The notes beneath the pieces are model-generated. The model was not told the origin of the DNA. It worked only from the letters and a program-made list of their open reading frames with translations, and searched no databases. 64,000 nucleotides of DNA from Acidimicrobiia bacterium (GTDB lineage: Bacteria; Actinomycetota; Acidimicrobiia; Acidimicrobiales; AC-14). Below, piece after piece: positions 19,113-32,415 of this stretch; position 1 is the stretch's first letter; the number at the start of each line of letters is the position of its first letter. Location: positions 1 through 64,000 of the forward strand of contig JAHFUQ010000005.1 of NCBI GenBank assembly GCA_023265045.1. The letters are read 5' to 3'. The position numbers and the translations under genes were made by a program.

Positions 19113-20102
19113 TTAGGCCGGGACGCTGTCGGTGAGGTTGGCGGTGAGGGCACGGAGGGCGTCGATCTCGGCCGCCTCCCCGAACGGCTCGAGCACCGCC
19201 ACCGCCTCCCGGGCGTAGCCCCGGGCGACGTTCAACGCCGCCGGCACGGCCCCGTTGGACCGGATGATGCGGCGGGCCTCGGCCACCGCCTCCGGCTCGA
19301 TGTGGCGCCCCAGCAGCGGCCGCAGCGAGTCGGCCGTGCCCGCCGACGCCAGCGCCCGGATCACCGGCAAGGTATAGACGCCCTCGACCAGGTCGTTCCC
19401 GGCCGGCTTGCCCAGCTCCTCGTCGGTGGCGACCACGTCGAGGATGTCGTCGACGATCTGGAAGACCATCCCCAGCCGCTCCCCGTACTGGGTGAACGCC
19501 TCGACGGCGTCCCGCGACAAACCCGCCGTCAAAGCCCCGATGCGGCACGACGTGGCCATGAGCGCCCCGGTCTTGCCGCTGATCGAGACCAGGTACGCCT
19601 CCTCGGTGCGGCCCAGGTCGTAGGCCTGGGACAGCTCGCGCACCTGCCCCTCGCACAGCGAGCCGATGGTCGTGGCCAGCAGCCCGGCCACCTCCGTGCC
19701 CAGCGAGGCGGCGATCTCCGACGCCCGGGCCAGCAGGAAGTCCCCGGCCAGGATGGCGACGAGGTTGCCCCACTTGGAGTTGACCGACTCGACGTTGCGC
19801 CGGGTGCGGGCCTCGTCCATGACGTCGTCGTGGTAGAGCGAGCCCAGGTGGACCAGTTCGACGGCGCAGGCGCCCATGATCACGTCCTGGTGGACGGGGC
19901 CGCCCGCAGCCGACGCCGCCAGCCGCCCCACGCACACCGCCAGCGCCGGCCGCAGCCGCTTGCCGCCGGCCGGCACGAGGTGGCTCGCGACGGTGGTCAT
20001 GAACGGGTCCCCCGCCTCGACCGCCTGCCGGAGGGCCGCCTCGACCCGGGCCAGCTCGCCCTCGAGATCCTGAAGGCTGAGAAGGGAGTCCAGCGCCACC
20101 AT
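19113..20102 (-). CDS. trans-polyprenyl diphosphate synthase
   Basis: GGKRLRPAL, first Asp-rich motif DDVMDEARTRR, second motif FQIVDDILD. Confidence 0.93.
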   Translation of the reverse strand: MVALDSLLSLQDLEGELARVEAALRQAVEAGDPFMTTVASHLVPAGGKRLRPALAVCVGRLAASAAGGPVHQDVIMGACAVELVHLGSLYHDDVMDEARTRRNVESVNSKWGNLVAILAGDFLLARASEIAASLGTEVAGLLATTIGSLCEGQVRELSQAYDLGRTEEAYLVSISGKTGALMATSCRIGALTAGLSRDAVEAFTQYGERLGMVFQIVDDILDVVATDEELGKPAGNDLVEGVYTLPVIRALASAGTADSLRPLLGRHIEPEAVAEARRIIRSNGAVPAALNVARGYAREAVAVLEPFGEAAEIDALRALTANLTDSVPA

Positions 20103-20315
20103 CCCACTCGACCCTACGTCAAGCGACTGCTCAAGTCGAACGCTGGCGGCCTTCAGGCGCCGTCGGCGGGCGGCGAAGCAGCTCCTTCACCCGCCGCCGC
20201 GAGGCGCCGATACGTGATGCTGTGGGAACTTCCGACGAACGCCGGGTGTTACATCTACCGTAGGCGTCGGTAAACTCACGCCGCGGACCCACCCATCCCG
20301 GTAGAGGGGGTTCAG

Positions 20316-22795
<2,480 letters not shown>

Positions 22796-22799
<4 letters not shown>

Positions 22800-23446
22800 G
22801 GCGCCACCTCCTCCTCACGCTCGTCCTGCTGTTCGGGACGGCGTGCCAGGCGACCCTCACTGCGAGCATCGAAGCCGGTCCCGACGGGGCCGGCTTCGTG
22901 CGCGCCGGGCTGGGGATGGACGACGACGCGCTGGCCCGGCTGGGCGACCCGGCCAAGGAGCTGCGCCTCGACGACCTGCGGGAGGCGGGCTGGACGGTGG
23001 CGGGGCCGGCTCGCGAGAAGGACGGCCTCACGTGGGTGCGCATCGCCCACACCTTTTCGTCCCCTGACGGTGCGACCCGGCTGGCGGCCCAGCTGGGCGA
23101 GCCGTTCCGGGACCTGCGGCTGGTGCGCCGCCGGTCGTTCCTGATGACCAAGACGTCGCTCACCGGGGAGATCGACCTGTCCAAGGGGCTGGCCGCCTTC
23201 TCCGACCCGGCGTTGCAGGAGGCGCTGGCCGGCGCCGACATTGGCGCGCTGACGGACGAGAACGTGCACGTCCGGTTCGACGCCCGGCTGCAGGGCGAAC
23301 GCCGGTCCTGGTCGCCCAAGCTGGGCGAGACGCTGCGGATCGCAGCTGAGGCCGAAACCTGGAACGGAGGCCCGATCGCCGCCGCACTTGCGGCGCTGGT
23401 CTTCGCCGTGACGGGCCTGGCGCTGTTCGTCGCCCTTCGCCGCTGA
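22796..23446 (+). CDS. putative lipoprotein with C-terminal TM; start codon unclear
   Basis: In-frame signal-like [18 protein letters not shown] directly after the clpC stop, but no ATG/GTG/TTG before GTG 22898; C-terminal [24 protein letters not shown]. Confidence 0.55.
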
Positions 23447-23452
23447 CGGGGG

Positions 23453-26400
23453 CTAGGAACCGACCCGGTAGTGGGACCAGGGAGGAGACTCGGAGGTCAC
23501 CGTGGCGGGGCAGCCGCCCGCCGGCCCGACGCCGCTCGAGGCGGCGGTGGCGGGGATGGCAGTACTGCCGGAGTAGCCCATCGCCGGGTAGAAGTAAGCA
23601 TCGGCCAGCGGGTAACCGTCACAGCCGGCGCCCGCGGGGCCGTACCAGGAGAGGGCCGTGATGCTGCCCGGCGCCACCTTGCCCCAGGCCGCCGGCAGGT
23701 TCAGCACGCCGATCCCGGTCCATGCGCCCGCGGTGTTGTCATAGACCCACGCCGCCCAGATGCCCGGGCTCAGTTCGTAGACGAGCGGGAAGTAGAGCCG
23801 TCCCGCCACCCAGCTGAAAGGAACGACGGCGGTGTGCGCCGTCCCGTTCGTCTCCACCACGTTGAGGATGGCGAACTTGCCGGCCGGGTCCGCCACGAGC
23901 CCGACGACGCCTTGCGCGCCGCTGCCGGTGAACCCGAAGTAGAGGCCGTAGAGGTACTGCGGGGCGGGCAGGTCGGGATGGGCCACCGGGTCGTTGGCGG
24001 TGGCAATCCACGTCCCCAGACCGTCGCGCGCCGCTGAGCCGGCCTGGTTCCAGATGGTGTACGCCGTCTGCGGCGCGGCGGCCGAGACGGACGCGAAGCT
24101 GATGCCGCTCAGGGTGAAGGCGGCGAGTGTCGACTCGTCGGCGCTCAGGGCGACCCGGCCCGCCTCGACTCCGGTCGTGGCCTCCGGCAGGGGAAGGGCG
24201 CGGACGGCCACGTGCTGCGCCACGTCGGACACCACCACCGCGGTTGGGGCGACGCTGTACGCGATCGCTCCGGAACGGGTGAGAGCGATGTCGCCGCGGC
24301 CGGCCGAAACTCGCCCGGCGCCCGTGAAGGTCCGGCCCGCGAACGAGTAGGCGTCGCCCGAGGGTTGCGCGACCAGGATCGAGCCGTCCCGGTTGAGCCC
24401 GACGAACGCCCCGCCCTCGCCTCCGAGCGTCGTGAACGTGCCGGCGGCCGCGTCGTAGACCGTCAGCTCGGGCGGGTACTGGCCGTGCTGGCCGATGGCG
24501 ATCCGGGAGCGGTCGGCGCTGGCCTCGACCCGCGGGTGGTCACCGCCGCCCTGCACCACGCTGACGTTGCCGTTGGCCAGGTTGACCTGCTCGACGTCGG
24601 TCAGCTCAAAGCCCGGGTCGACCGTCGCCACCAGGGCGGTCTGGTTGTTGGCGACCGCGATCGTGTCGGGGCGGAGGGAGCCGAACACGGTCTGCGGCAC
24701 GGTGATCCGCCCGGCTTCGCGGCGCAGGCCGAGGTCGACGATCGAGATGTCGCTGGCGCCGGAGTTGGCGACGTAGAGGGTGTGGCCGTCGGCGCTCAGG
24801 TCGAGCCCGTGCGGCTGGGAACCGACCGGAATGGGCGCTTCGAGGGCGTGGGTGGCAAGGGAGACGACTTCGACCTGGTTGCGGGCCGGGTTGGTGGCGT
24901 AGAGGTGGCCACTGTCCATGACCATCTCGGCCAGGGCGCCGCAGATCGCCGTGACCCCCGCCGGGGCGCTCGGAGGCGTGCACGGCGGTACGGGGACCGC
25001 CGCCGCCGTACGGGCGATCGTGAGGCCTGTGGCGGAGAGCACGACCAGCGTGGCGCCGTCGGGGCTGAGGGTGGCGACGCCAGGACCGGCGCCGACAGGG
25101 CCGGGGAGGGAAATCGTGCCCGTCACCAGCCCCCGGGCGAGGTCGACCACGTCGACGGAGGTGTCCTGCACCCGGTAGGCGGTGGTCCCGGCCCGGTTCA
25201 AGGCCGCCCCTTTGTCGCTTCCGGGGATGCTCGCCCGCAGTACGAGGTCACGGTCGTACACCGCCCCGGCCGGGCTGACCAGGAGGCGGGACCCGTCCCC
25301 GCTGATGGCGGCGCGCTGGCCCCGGGTGTCGCTGCGGGCCCCGGCGCTGATGGTGTCGCTGGCGGAGTCGTAGACGTGGATGTCGCCGTTCGTACTGTCG
25401 TCCGTGATGGCGATACGGGAGCGATCGGCGCTGGCCAGCAGCGCAGTTCGGTCTGTGGCGCCGACATAATCCGTCCGGGCGTGGACCGCGCCGGAGGCCA
25501 GGTCGAGTTGGAGCAGGCGGGCGCCGTAATAACCCTCGGTCCGGACGAGGGCCGTGCCGTTCGCCGCGACGGCGATGGCCGTAGGCCGGTCGTCGCCCGA
25601 TGGGGCGATGGGGATGCGCCTGACCTCGCGCCGCTGAGCCACGTCGATGACGGAGATGGCGTACACGCCCGCGTTGGCCACGTAGAGCGTGGCGCCGTCG
25701 GCGCTGAAGTCGAGGCCCTTGGGGAGCGAGGCCACGGGGATGGGGGCTTCGAGGGCGCCCGTCGCAACGTTGACGACTTCGACCCGGTTGCGGGTCGGGT
25801 TGGTCACGAACGCGTGGCCCGTGCCGTCGATGACGGCTTGGGCGAGGGGAGCGCCGCAGACGGGGATGACAGTCGCGGTCGCACCCGACGGGCACAGAAT
25901 CGGGACCGCGGCGCTGACGGGCACGACCAGGAAGCCGCTCACGCTCGCGACGACCAGCGTCGAGTCGTCGGCGGAGAGGATGGAACCGCGGTACACGCCG
26001 GCCCCTTGGTCGGGAAGGGCGATGGTGGCGCTGAGCACGTGATTGGTCAGGTCGAGCACATCCACGGCCGTGTCTTGCACCCGGTACGCGAGCGTGCCCG
26101 CCCGGTTCATCGCCACGCTGTTTCCGCCCGCAGGGATCGTCGCTTGCAGCTTCAGGTCGCGGTCGAGGAGCCGGCCGTCCGGGTTGAGCACGAAGGTCGA
26201 GCCGGTGGCGTCCATGGCCAAGCCCAAGTTGTAGGCCGGGCTGATTTCGGCAGGTGCCCCGACGCTGTCGGTGGCTGCGTCGTAGACCCTGAGGCCGTTG
26301 CCCAAGACGGCGATCCGGGACCGGTCGGCGCTGGCCTGCAACCAGCCGCCGGAGATGCTCTCGGCCCTGAGCGCGACCGTCTCGTGGGCCAGGTCGAACT

Positions 26401-26878
26401 GGAAAAGGCCTCGGCTGCCGACCGGCGCAGGATCGGTGGTGACGAGCGCCAGGCCGTTGCTGGCGACGGCCAGCGCGTAGGGGCGGGCGTTGAAGTCCCC
26501 CTCAGGGATGGTGATGCGGCGCAGCTCGTGGCGGGTGGCGACGTCCACCACGGACACGGAGTGCCCGTTGTAGTTGGCGACGTACAGGGTGTGGCCGTCA
26601 GGGCTCAGGTCGAGCCCCGCCGGGCGGTCGCCGACGGTGATCGGCGCCTCGAGCGTCTTTGTCGTGAGGTTGAGGACCTCGACCCGGTTGAAGTTGGGGT
26701 TGGACGCGAATATGTGCCCGGCGCCGTCGACGACCATGCTGCCCATCGGGCCGCTGACGGAGATGAGCGTCGGGGCCGCAGCGACGGTCGCCCGGGCCGG
26801 GCCGGGCGCGGTGGCCGCCACGAGCGGCGCGAACAAAGACACCGCCACCAACAGAGCCGCCTTCTGTCGCCGCCACAC
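23453..26878 (-). CDS. large secreted YVTN-type beta-propeller repeat protein
   Basis: Signal peptide; repeated PIPVGSQPHGLDLSADGHTLYVANSGASDISIVDL units in three homologous blocks. Confidence 0.82.
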   Translation of the reverse strand: MWRRQKAALLVAVSLFAPLVAATAPGPARATVAAAPTLISVSGPMGSMVVDGAGHIFASNPNFNRVEVLNLTTKTLEAPITVGDRPAGLDLSPDGHTLYVANYNGHSVSVVDVATRHELRRITIPEGDFNARPYALAVASNGLALVTTDPAPVGSRGLFQFDLAHETVALRAESISGGWLQASADRSRIAVLGNGLRVYDAATDSVGAPAEISPAYNLGLAMDATGSTFVLNPDGRLLDRDLKLQATIPAGGNSVAMNRAGTLAYRVQDTAVDVLDLTNHVLSATIALPDQGAGVYRGSILSADDSTLVVASVSGFLVVPVSAAVPILCPSGATATVIPVCGAPLAQAVIDGTGHAFVTNPTRNRVEVVNVATGALEAPIPVASLPKGLDFSADGATLYVANAGVYAISVIDVAQRREVRRIPIAPSGDDRPTAIAVAANGTALVRTEGYYGARLLQLDLASGAVHARTDYVGATDRTALLASADRSRIAITDDSTNGDIHVYDSASDTISAGARSDTRGQRAAISGDGSRLLVSPAGAVYDRDLVLRASIPGSDKGAALNRAGTTAYRVQDTSVDVVDLARGLVTGTISLPGPVGAGPGVATLSPDGATLVVLSATGLTIARTAAAVPVPPCTPPSAPAGVTAICGALAEMVMDSGHLYATNPARNQVEVVSLATHALEAPIPVGSQPHGLDLSADGHTLYVANSGASDISIVDLGLRREAGRITVPQTVFGSLRPDTIAVANNQTALVATVDPGFELTDVEQVNLANGNVSVVQGGGDHPRVEASADRSRIAIGQHGQYPPELTVYDAAAGTFTTLGGEGGAFVGLNRDGSILVAQPSGDAYSFAGRTFTGAGRVSAGRGDIALTRSGAIAYSVAPTAVVVSDVAQHVAVRALPLPEATTGVEAGRVALSADESTLAAFTLSGISFASVSAAAPQTAYTIWNQAGSAARDGLGTWIATANDPVAHPDLPAPQYLYGLYFGFTGSGAQGVVGLVADPAGKFAILNVVETNGTAHTAVVPFSWVAGRLYFPLVYELSPGIWAAWVYDNTAGAWTGIGVLNLPAAWGKVAPGSITALSWYGPAGAGCDGYPLADAYFYPAMGYSGSTAIPATAASSGVGPAGGCPATVTSESPPWSHYRVGS

Positions 26879-26944
26879 GGGCCGGGTATCGGCCCACCGG
26901 CAGGTCGCCTTGAGCGATTTCTGCCAGGCGACCAGCCCGCTGAG

Positions 26945-29900
26945 CTATGCGACGAGGCTGTGGAGGCCGCCCGCGGCGACGACCGCGGCGTTGGTCACGG
27001 GGGTCAGGGTGGGGACGAACGAGTCGGCCGTGCCGCCCGTGCCCAAGGCGCCCACGCCGTTCCAGCCCCAGGCCCGCACCCGCCCGTCGACGCCCACCGC
27101 CAGGGAGTGGTACGAACCCCCGGCCACCGAGCGCGCGCCGGTCAGGCCGGGCACGGTGACGGGGAGGTGACGGTCGACGAGGGTGCCGTCGCCCAGCATG
27201 CCGGCCCCGTTCCAGCCCCACGCCTGCACCGTCCCGTCGTCGAGCACGGCCAGGCTGTGCAGCGACCCGGCGGCCACGGACCGCACGTTCGGCCCCGCGA
27301 ACGTGGCGACGGGCGTGTGGCGGTCGATGGTGGTGCCGTCGCCGAGCTGGCCCACGACGTTCCAGCCCCAGGCCTGCACCAAGCCAGTGTCGGAGGCGGC
27401 CAGGCTGTGGTACGTGCCCGCCGCGATCGAGACGAAAGGGCGGTCCGGGTAGGCGACGACGCCCACCGGCGTGTGACGGTCGGTGGTCGTGCCGTCGCCG
27501 AGCTGGCCGAACGCGTTCCAGCCCCAAGCCAGGACCGATCCCCCGTTGCTGAGGGCGAGGCTGTGCAGCCCCCCGGCCGCCACCGCCTTCACGTCGGCGA
27601 CGCCGTCGATGGCGACGGGCGTGTGGCGGTCGGTGGTGGTCCCGTCGCCGAGCTGGCCGGCCGCGTTCCAGCCCCAGGCCCACACCTTGCCGTCGTCGGT
27701 GACGGCCAGGCTGTGGGCCAGGCCGGCGGCGATGGCCTGGACGGGTCCGATCCCCTGCACCCGCACCGGCGCGGCGCGGTCGGTGGTGGTCCCGTCCCCG
27801 AGCTGGCCCGCGGTGTTCCACCCCCAGTCCCACACCGTGCCGTCGGCCCGCAGGGCGAGGCTGTGGTAGAGGCCGGCGGCGACGGAGACCACGTTGGTCA
27901 GGCCGTTGACGGTGGTCGGGGTGTGGCGGTCGGCGGTGGCGCCCGCGCTGCCCATGTCGGCGGTGGCGCCCGTACCGACCTGGCCCACCGCGTTCCAGCC
28001 CCACGCCTGGGGCGCGGGCAGGCCCGGCGAACCGGTGCGGGTGCGCACCAGCATGAACCCGCCGTCCCACGGGCCGGTGGACCCGACCGTGAGCAGCGTG
28101 CCATCGGGCTCGGCGTAGCCGTCGACCACGTCGAAGTCGTTGTCGGGGTTGAGCGGGATGCGGCCGCCGTCGCCGTAGGACCGGTCGGGCGCGCCCGACG
28201 GGAGCAGGCGGATCGCCTCGGTGCGCCCGACCACCACGAGCCGGCCGTCGGCCATCGGGATCAGGCCGATCCCGCTCGTGTTGAGCCCGTAGGGGACGCG
28301 GGTGCGGTACGTGGGATCGGCCTGGCCGTTGGCCGTCAGCCGGGCCACGGGCTGGTCGGAGCCGCTGTAGGTGTAGCTCCCGACGAGGATGCGGTCGTCG
28401 GGGAGGAGCACGCCCCCCCACCGGTAGAAGGCGTAGGCCGGGTCGGCCGCGCCGCCCACCCCGAAGGAGGCGTCGACGGCGCCGTTGGGCATAAGGCGGA
28501 CGATGGGCTGGTCGGGCTTGACGACGACGAGCTTGCCGTCGCTCTGGCGCAACACGCGCAGGCCGGCCCGGGTCTTCCAGGGGAAGTCGTCGCGCAGCAG
28601 GACGCCGGCGACGCCGAAGGTGGGATCGGGGCGCCGGTGGCCGCCAGCCGCACCACGAAGGCGTGGTCGTTCAAGGTGTCGTTGGACGAGCCCAGCACGT
28701 AGGCCGACCCGTCGGGGAGCACCGCCATACCGCCGACCGTCGACCACGGCCCCGGGATGGCGGGAACCGATCGGCCGCCCGTGCCGTACGTCGTGTCCAG
28801 GCGCCCGTTCGGGCCCAGGCGGATAATCGCCAGCTCGTTCCGGTAGCTCCCGGTCACCAGGATGCGGCCCGACAAGTCCAGGCCGACATGGGCGTACGGT
28901 CCCGCGATGAGGTCGCTGACGGTGCGGCCGCCGTAGCCGAAGGTGGCGTCGAGGGCGCCGCTGGGGTTGTAACGGACGAGGGCGATCATCCCGCTCGTGC
29001 TTCCCGCCACCACGATGCGCCCGTCGGGCTGGCGCAGGGCCCGGTAGGCCTGGGTCGCCACGTAGGCGAAGTTGGCGGTGTGGCCCTGGAAGAACGACGC
29101 CCGCCCGAACTGGTAGACGAAGCGGGTGTACCCGGCGTTGGCGCCCGCCGAGCCCACCACCCAGCGGTCGCCGCCGCTCGTCGTGGTGATGCCCCGCAAC
29201 TTCATCTCGACGAGCACCGTCCCGGTCGGGCTCAGCTCGGTGTCGGGCGAGCCGTCGGCCAGGTAGGCAGCCGCAAAGCCCGCGCTGTCGCGTTCGCCCA
29301 CGACCGTGGCCACGCCGAGGGCGTTGACGGCCACGCCGTAGGCCGTCTCCATCCCGCCCAGGTCGTAGACGTCGGCGGCCAGGACGCCGCCGGCCGCGCT
29401 GACGCGTACGACGGCGATGTCGCCGTTGCGGCCGCCGGCGGCGACGATCGTCCCGTTGTACATGAGGTCGACCGCGTTGGCGACTGTCTGGGGGCCGACG
29501 AGAGCCTGGACCTGCCCGTTCGTGCCGAAGCCAGGGTCGAGGGCGCCGTCGGGCAGGTAGCGGGCCACGAGGACGCCCGCGCCGCCACCCCCGCCCACTA
29601 CGACCAGCTTGCCGTCGGGTTGGCGGGCCATGGCGCGCCACGGGCCGGGAGCCGGGGTGCGCACGATCCCGTTGACGCCGAAGGCGGGGTCGAGGGCGCC
29701 GTTGGGGAGGTACCGCAGCAGGGCGCCGGTGGTGGCGTTGCCGCCGGCCACCACGAGCGAGCCGCCGTCCAGGGGGACGACGCCGTAGGCCGCGTCGTCG
29801 GCGCCGCCGAGGTCGGTGAGGACCCGGCCGGACGCGCCGAAGGTGGTGGAGGGGAAGGCCTGGTCGTCGACCTCGTACACCGCGACGTCGCCCGACGACC

Positions 29901-30281
29901 CACCCGCGGCCACGACCGCGTCGTTGGGCAGGTGGGCGACGGCGTAGGCGACGTCGGTGCGGCCGTCGAAGTCGACGGTGGCCCCGCCGTCCTGGCCCCA
30001 GTAGGACACCGATGTCCCGTACTGCTTGAACAGCCCGAAGTCGCCGCCCGCCGCGCCCGCCATGACGGCGGCGCCGTCGTCGTCCACCGCGATGGCCAGG
30101 CCGGCGCTGGTCGGGTCGGGCCGGAACGAGACCGGGAACTTGGCCGGGCTGGTCGGGAAGGACGGGTTGGCGGCGGCGCGCGGCGCCGCCTGGGGCGCGG
30201 CCAGCAGGCGGCGACGAGCGCCACGAGCAGGGCGGTCGCAGGGGCGCGCCGGAAGCGGTCGGAAGTGGGGACGCCGTGCAC
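26945..30281 (-). pseudogene. delta-60-repeat / RCC1-repeat secreted protein interrupted by two frameshifts (decayed gene or sequence error)
   Basis: Signal peptide in the 30281 frame, delta-60 repeats in the 30087 frame, further delta-60 and RCC1 repeats in the 29641 frame; breaks near 30200-30215 and at 28628-28631. Confidence 0.75.
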
Positions 30282-30375
30282 AGGAAGACCTCTCCCGCTA
30301 GTGATCGGCCCGCGGAGCGGCCGCCTTTACCCCTGCGCCGACTTGTCGTACCCCGGGCGTACGCTGCACAGCCGG

Positions 30376-32397
30376 ATGCCGCCGTTCCAAGTGGTCAGCG
30401 ATTTCAGCCCCGCCGGGGACCAGCCCAAGGCCATCGCCCGCCTGGCCGAGGGCATCGAGCGGGGCGACCGGTTCCAGACGCTCCTCGGCATCACCGGTTC
30501 GGGCAAGTCGGCCACCGTCGCCTGGACCATCGAGGCGGTCCAGCGGCCGACGCTGGTCATCGCCCCCAACAAGTCCCTCGCCGCCCAGCTCGCCAACGAG
30601 TACCGCGAGTTCTTCCCGCACAACCGGGTCGAGTACTTCGTCTCCTACTACGACTACTACCAGCCCGAGGCGTACATCCCGTCGAGCGACACGTACATCG
30701 AGAAGGACAGCTCGATCAACGACGAGATCGACCGGCTGCGCCACTCGGCTACGTCCGCCCTGCTCGGGCGGCGCGACGTCATCGTGGTCGCCTCCGTCTC
30801 GTGCATCTACGGCTTGGGTTCACCCGAGGAGTACGCCAAGCAGCTCCTCCAGCTCCGGCCGGGCGACACCATGGACCAGCGGGCCATCCTCCGCCGCCTG
30901 GTCGACATGCAGTACGAGCGCAACGACGTGTCCTTCACCCGGGGCAAGTTCCGGGTCCGCGGCGACACCATCGAGGTCCACCCCGCGTACGACGAGGTGG
31001 GCGTGCGCATCGAGCTGTTCGGGGACGACGTCGAGCGCATCAGCCGGGTCGACACCCTCACCGGCGAGGTCCTCACCACCCTCGACGAGCTCACCGTGTT
31101 CCCCGCCACCCACTACGTCGCCGGCGAGGAGCGGATGAAGATGGCGATGGTCAGCATCGAGGCCGAGCTGGAGGAGCGGCTCACGTGGTTCGAGCGCCAG
31201 AACAAGCTGCTGGAGGCCCAGCGCCTCCGCATGCGCACCCAGTACGACCTGGAGATGATGCGCGAAGTCGGCTTCTGCAACGGCATCGAGAACTACTCCC
31301 GCCACATCGACGGGCGGGCCGCGGGCGAGCCGCCCAACACCCTGCTCGACTTCTTCCCGAAGGACTTCCTGCTCGTCATCGACGAGTCCCACGTCACGGT
31401 CCCCCAGCTCCATGGCCAGTACGAGGGCGACCGGTCCCGCAAGGAAACCCTGGTCGACCACGGGTTCCGGCTGCCGTCGGCGGCGGACAACCGGCCGCTG
31501 CGGTTCGACGAGTGGTACGAGCGGGTCAACCAGTGCGTCTTCCTCTCGGCCACCCCCGCGCAGTATGAGGTGGGCATCTCGACGCAGGTCGTCGAGCAGA
31601 TCGTGCGGCCCACCGGCCTGATCGACCCCGAGGTCATCGTGAAGCCGACCAAGGGCCAGATCGACGACCTCCTCGTCCTCATCAACGAGCGCGTCGAGCG
31701 GGGCGACCGCATCCTGGTCACCACCTTGACCAAGAAGATGGCCGAGGACCTGACCGACTACCTGCTGGAGCTGGGCGTGCGGGTGCGCTACCTGCACAGC
31801 GAGGTCGACACCATCCAGCGCATCGAGATCCTGCGGGACCTGCGCCTGGGCGAGTTCGACGTGTTGGTGGGCATCAACCTCTTGCGGGAGGGTCTGGACC
31901 TGCCGGAGGTGTCCTTGGTGGCGATCCTGGACGCCGACAAGGAGGGGTTCCTCCGCAGCGAGACGTCGCTGATCCAGACCATCGGGCGAGCGGCCCGCAA
32001 CGTGGGCGGCCAGGTCGTGATGTACGCCGACACCGTGACCGACTCGATGCGTCGGGCGCTGGACGAGACGAACCGCCGCCGCGGCCTCCAGCGGGCGTAC
32101 AACGAGGAGCATGGCATCGACCCGCAGACGATCCGCAAGGCAGTCACCGACATCCTGGCCGCGCTGCGCCCGGAGGGGGACGGTACGGCGCCGACGCCGG
32201 GCAAGGACCGCCGCAACCGCCGGCGGGACAAGATCAAGAGCGATTTCGCCGAGCTGCCCCCCGACGAGTTGGCCCGGCTCATCAGCACCCTCGAGGAGGA
32301 GATGCGGGAGGCGGCCGCCGACCTGCGCTTCGAGTACGCCGCCCGCCTCCGCGACGAGATCCACGACCTGAAGCGGGAGCTCAAACAAGCCGGGTAG
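30376..32397 (+). CDS. uvrB: excinuclease ABC subunit B
   Basis: [50 protein letters not shown]-terminal UVR domain. Confidence 0.98.
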   Translation: MPPFQVVSDFSPAGDQPKAIARLAEGIERGDRFQTLLGITGSGKSATVAWTIEAVQRPTLVIAPNKSLAAQLANEYREFFPHNRVEYFVSYYDYYQPEAYIPSSDTYIEKDSSINDEIDRLRHSATSALLGRRDVIVVASVSCIYGLGSPEEYAKQLLQLRPGDTMDQRAILRRLVDMQYERNDVSFTRGKFRVRGDTIEVHPAYDEVGVRIELFGDDVERISRVDTLTGEVLTTLDELTVFPATHYVAGEERMKMAMVSIEAELEERLTWFERQNKLLEAQRLRMRTQYDLEMMREVGFCNGIENYSRHIDGRAAGEPPNTLLDFFPKDFLLVIDESHVTVPQLHGQYEGDRSRKETLVDHGFRLPSAADNRPLRFDEWYERVNQCVFLSATPAQYEVGISTQVVEQIVRPTGLIDPEVIVKPTKGQIDDLLVLINERVERGDRILVTTLTKKMAEDLTDYLLELGVRVRYLHSEVDTIQRIEILRDLRLGEFDVLVGINLLREGLDLPEVSLVAILDADKEGFLRSETSLIQTIGRAARNVGGQVVMYADTVTDSMRRALDETNRRRGLQRAYNEEHGIDPQTIRKAVTDILAALRPEGDGTAPTPGKDRRNRRRDKIKSDFAELPPDELARLISTLEEEMREAAADLRFEYAARLRDEIHDLKRELKQAG

Positions 32398-32415
32398 CGC
32401 GCCGATACCTCACAG

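Noticed and set aside
26930-26947. tRNA-like start GCATAGCTCAGC
   Set aside because: No matching D-stem, anticodon arm or T-arm can be drawn.
24212-28702. 1496-aa plus-strand ORF
   Set aside because: Antisense to two recognisable repeat-protein genes; long open frames on the opposite strand are expected at this GC content and the translation has no recognisable domain.
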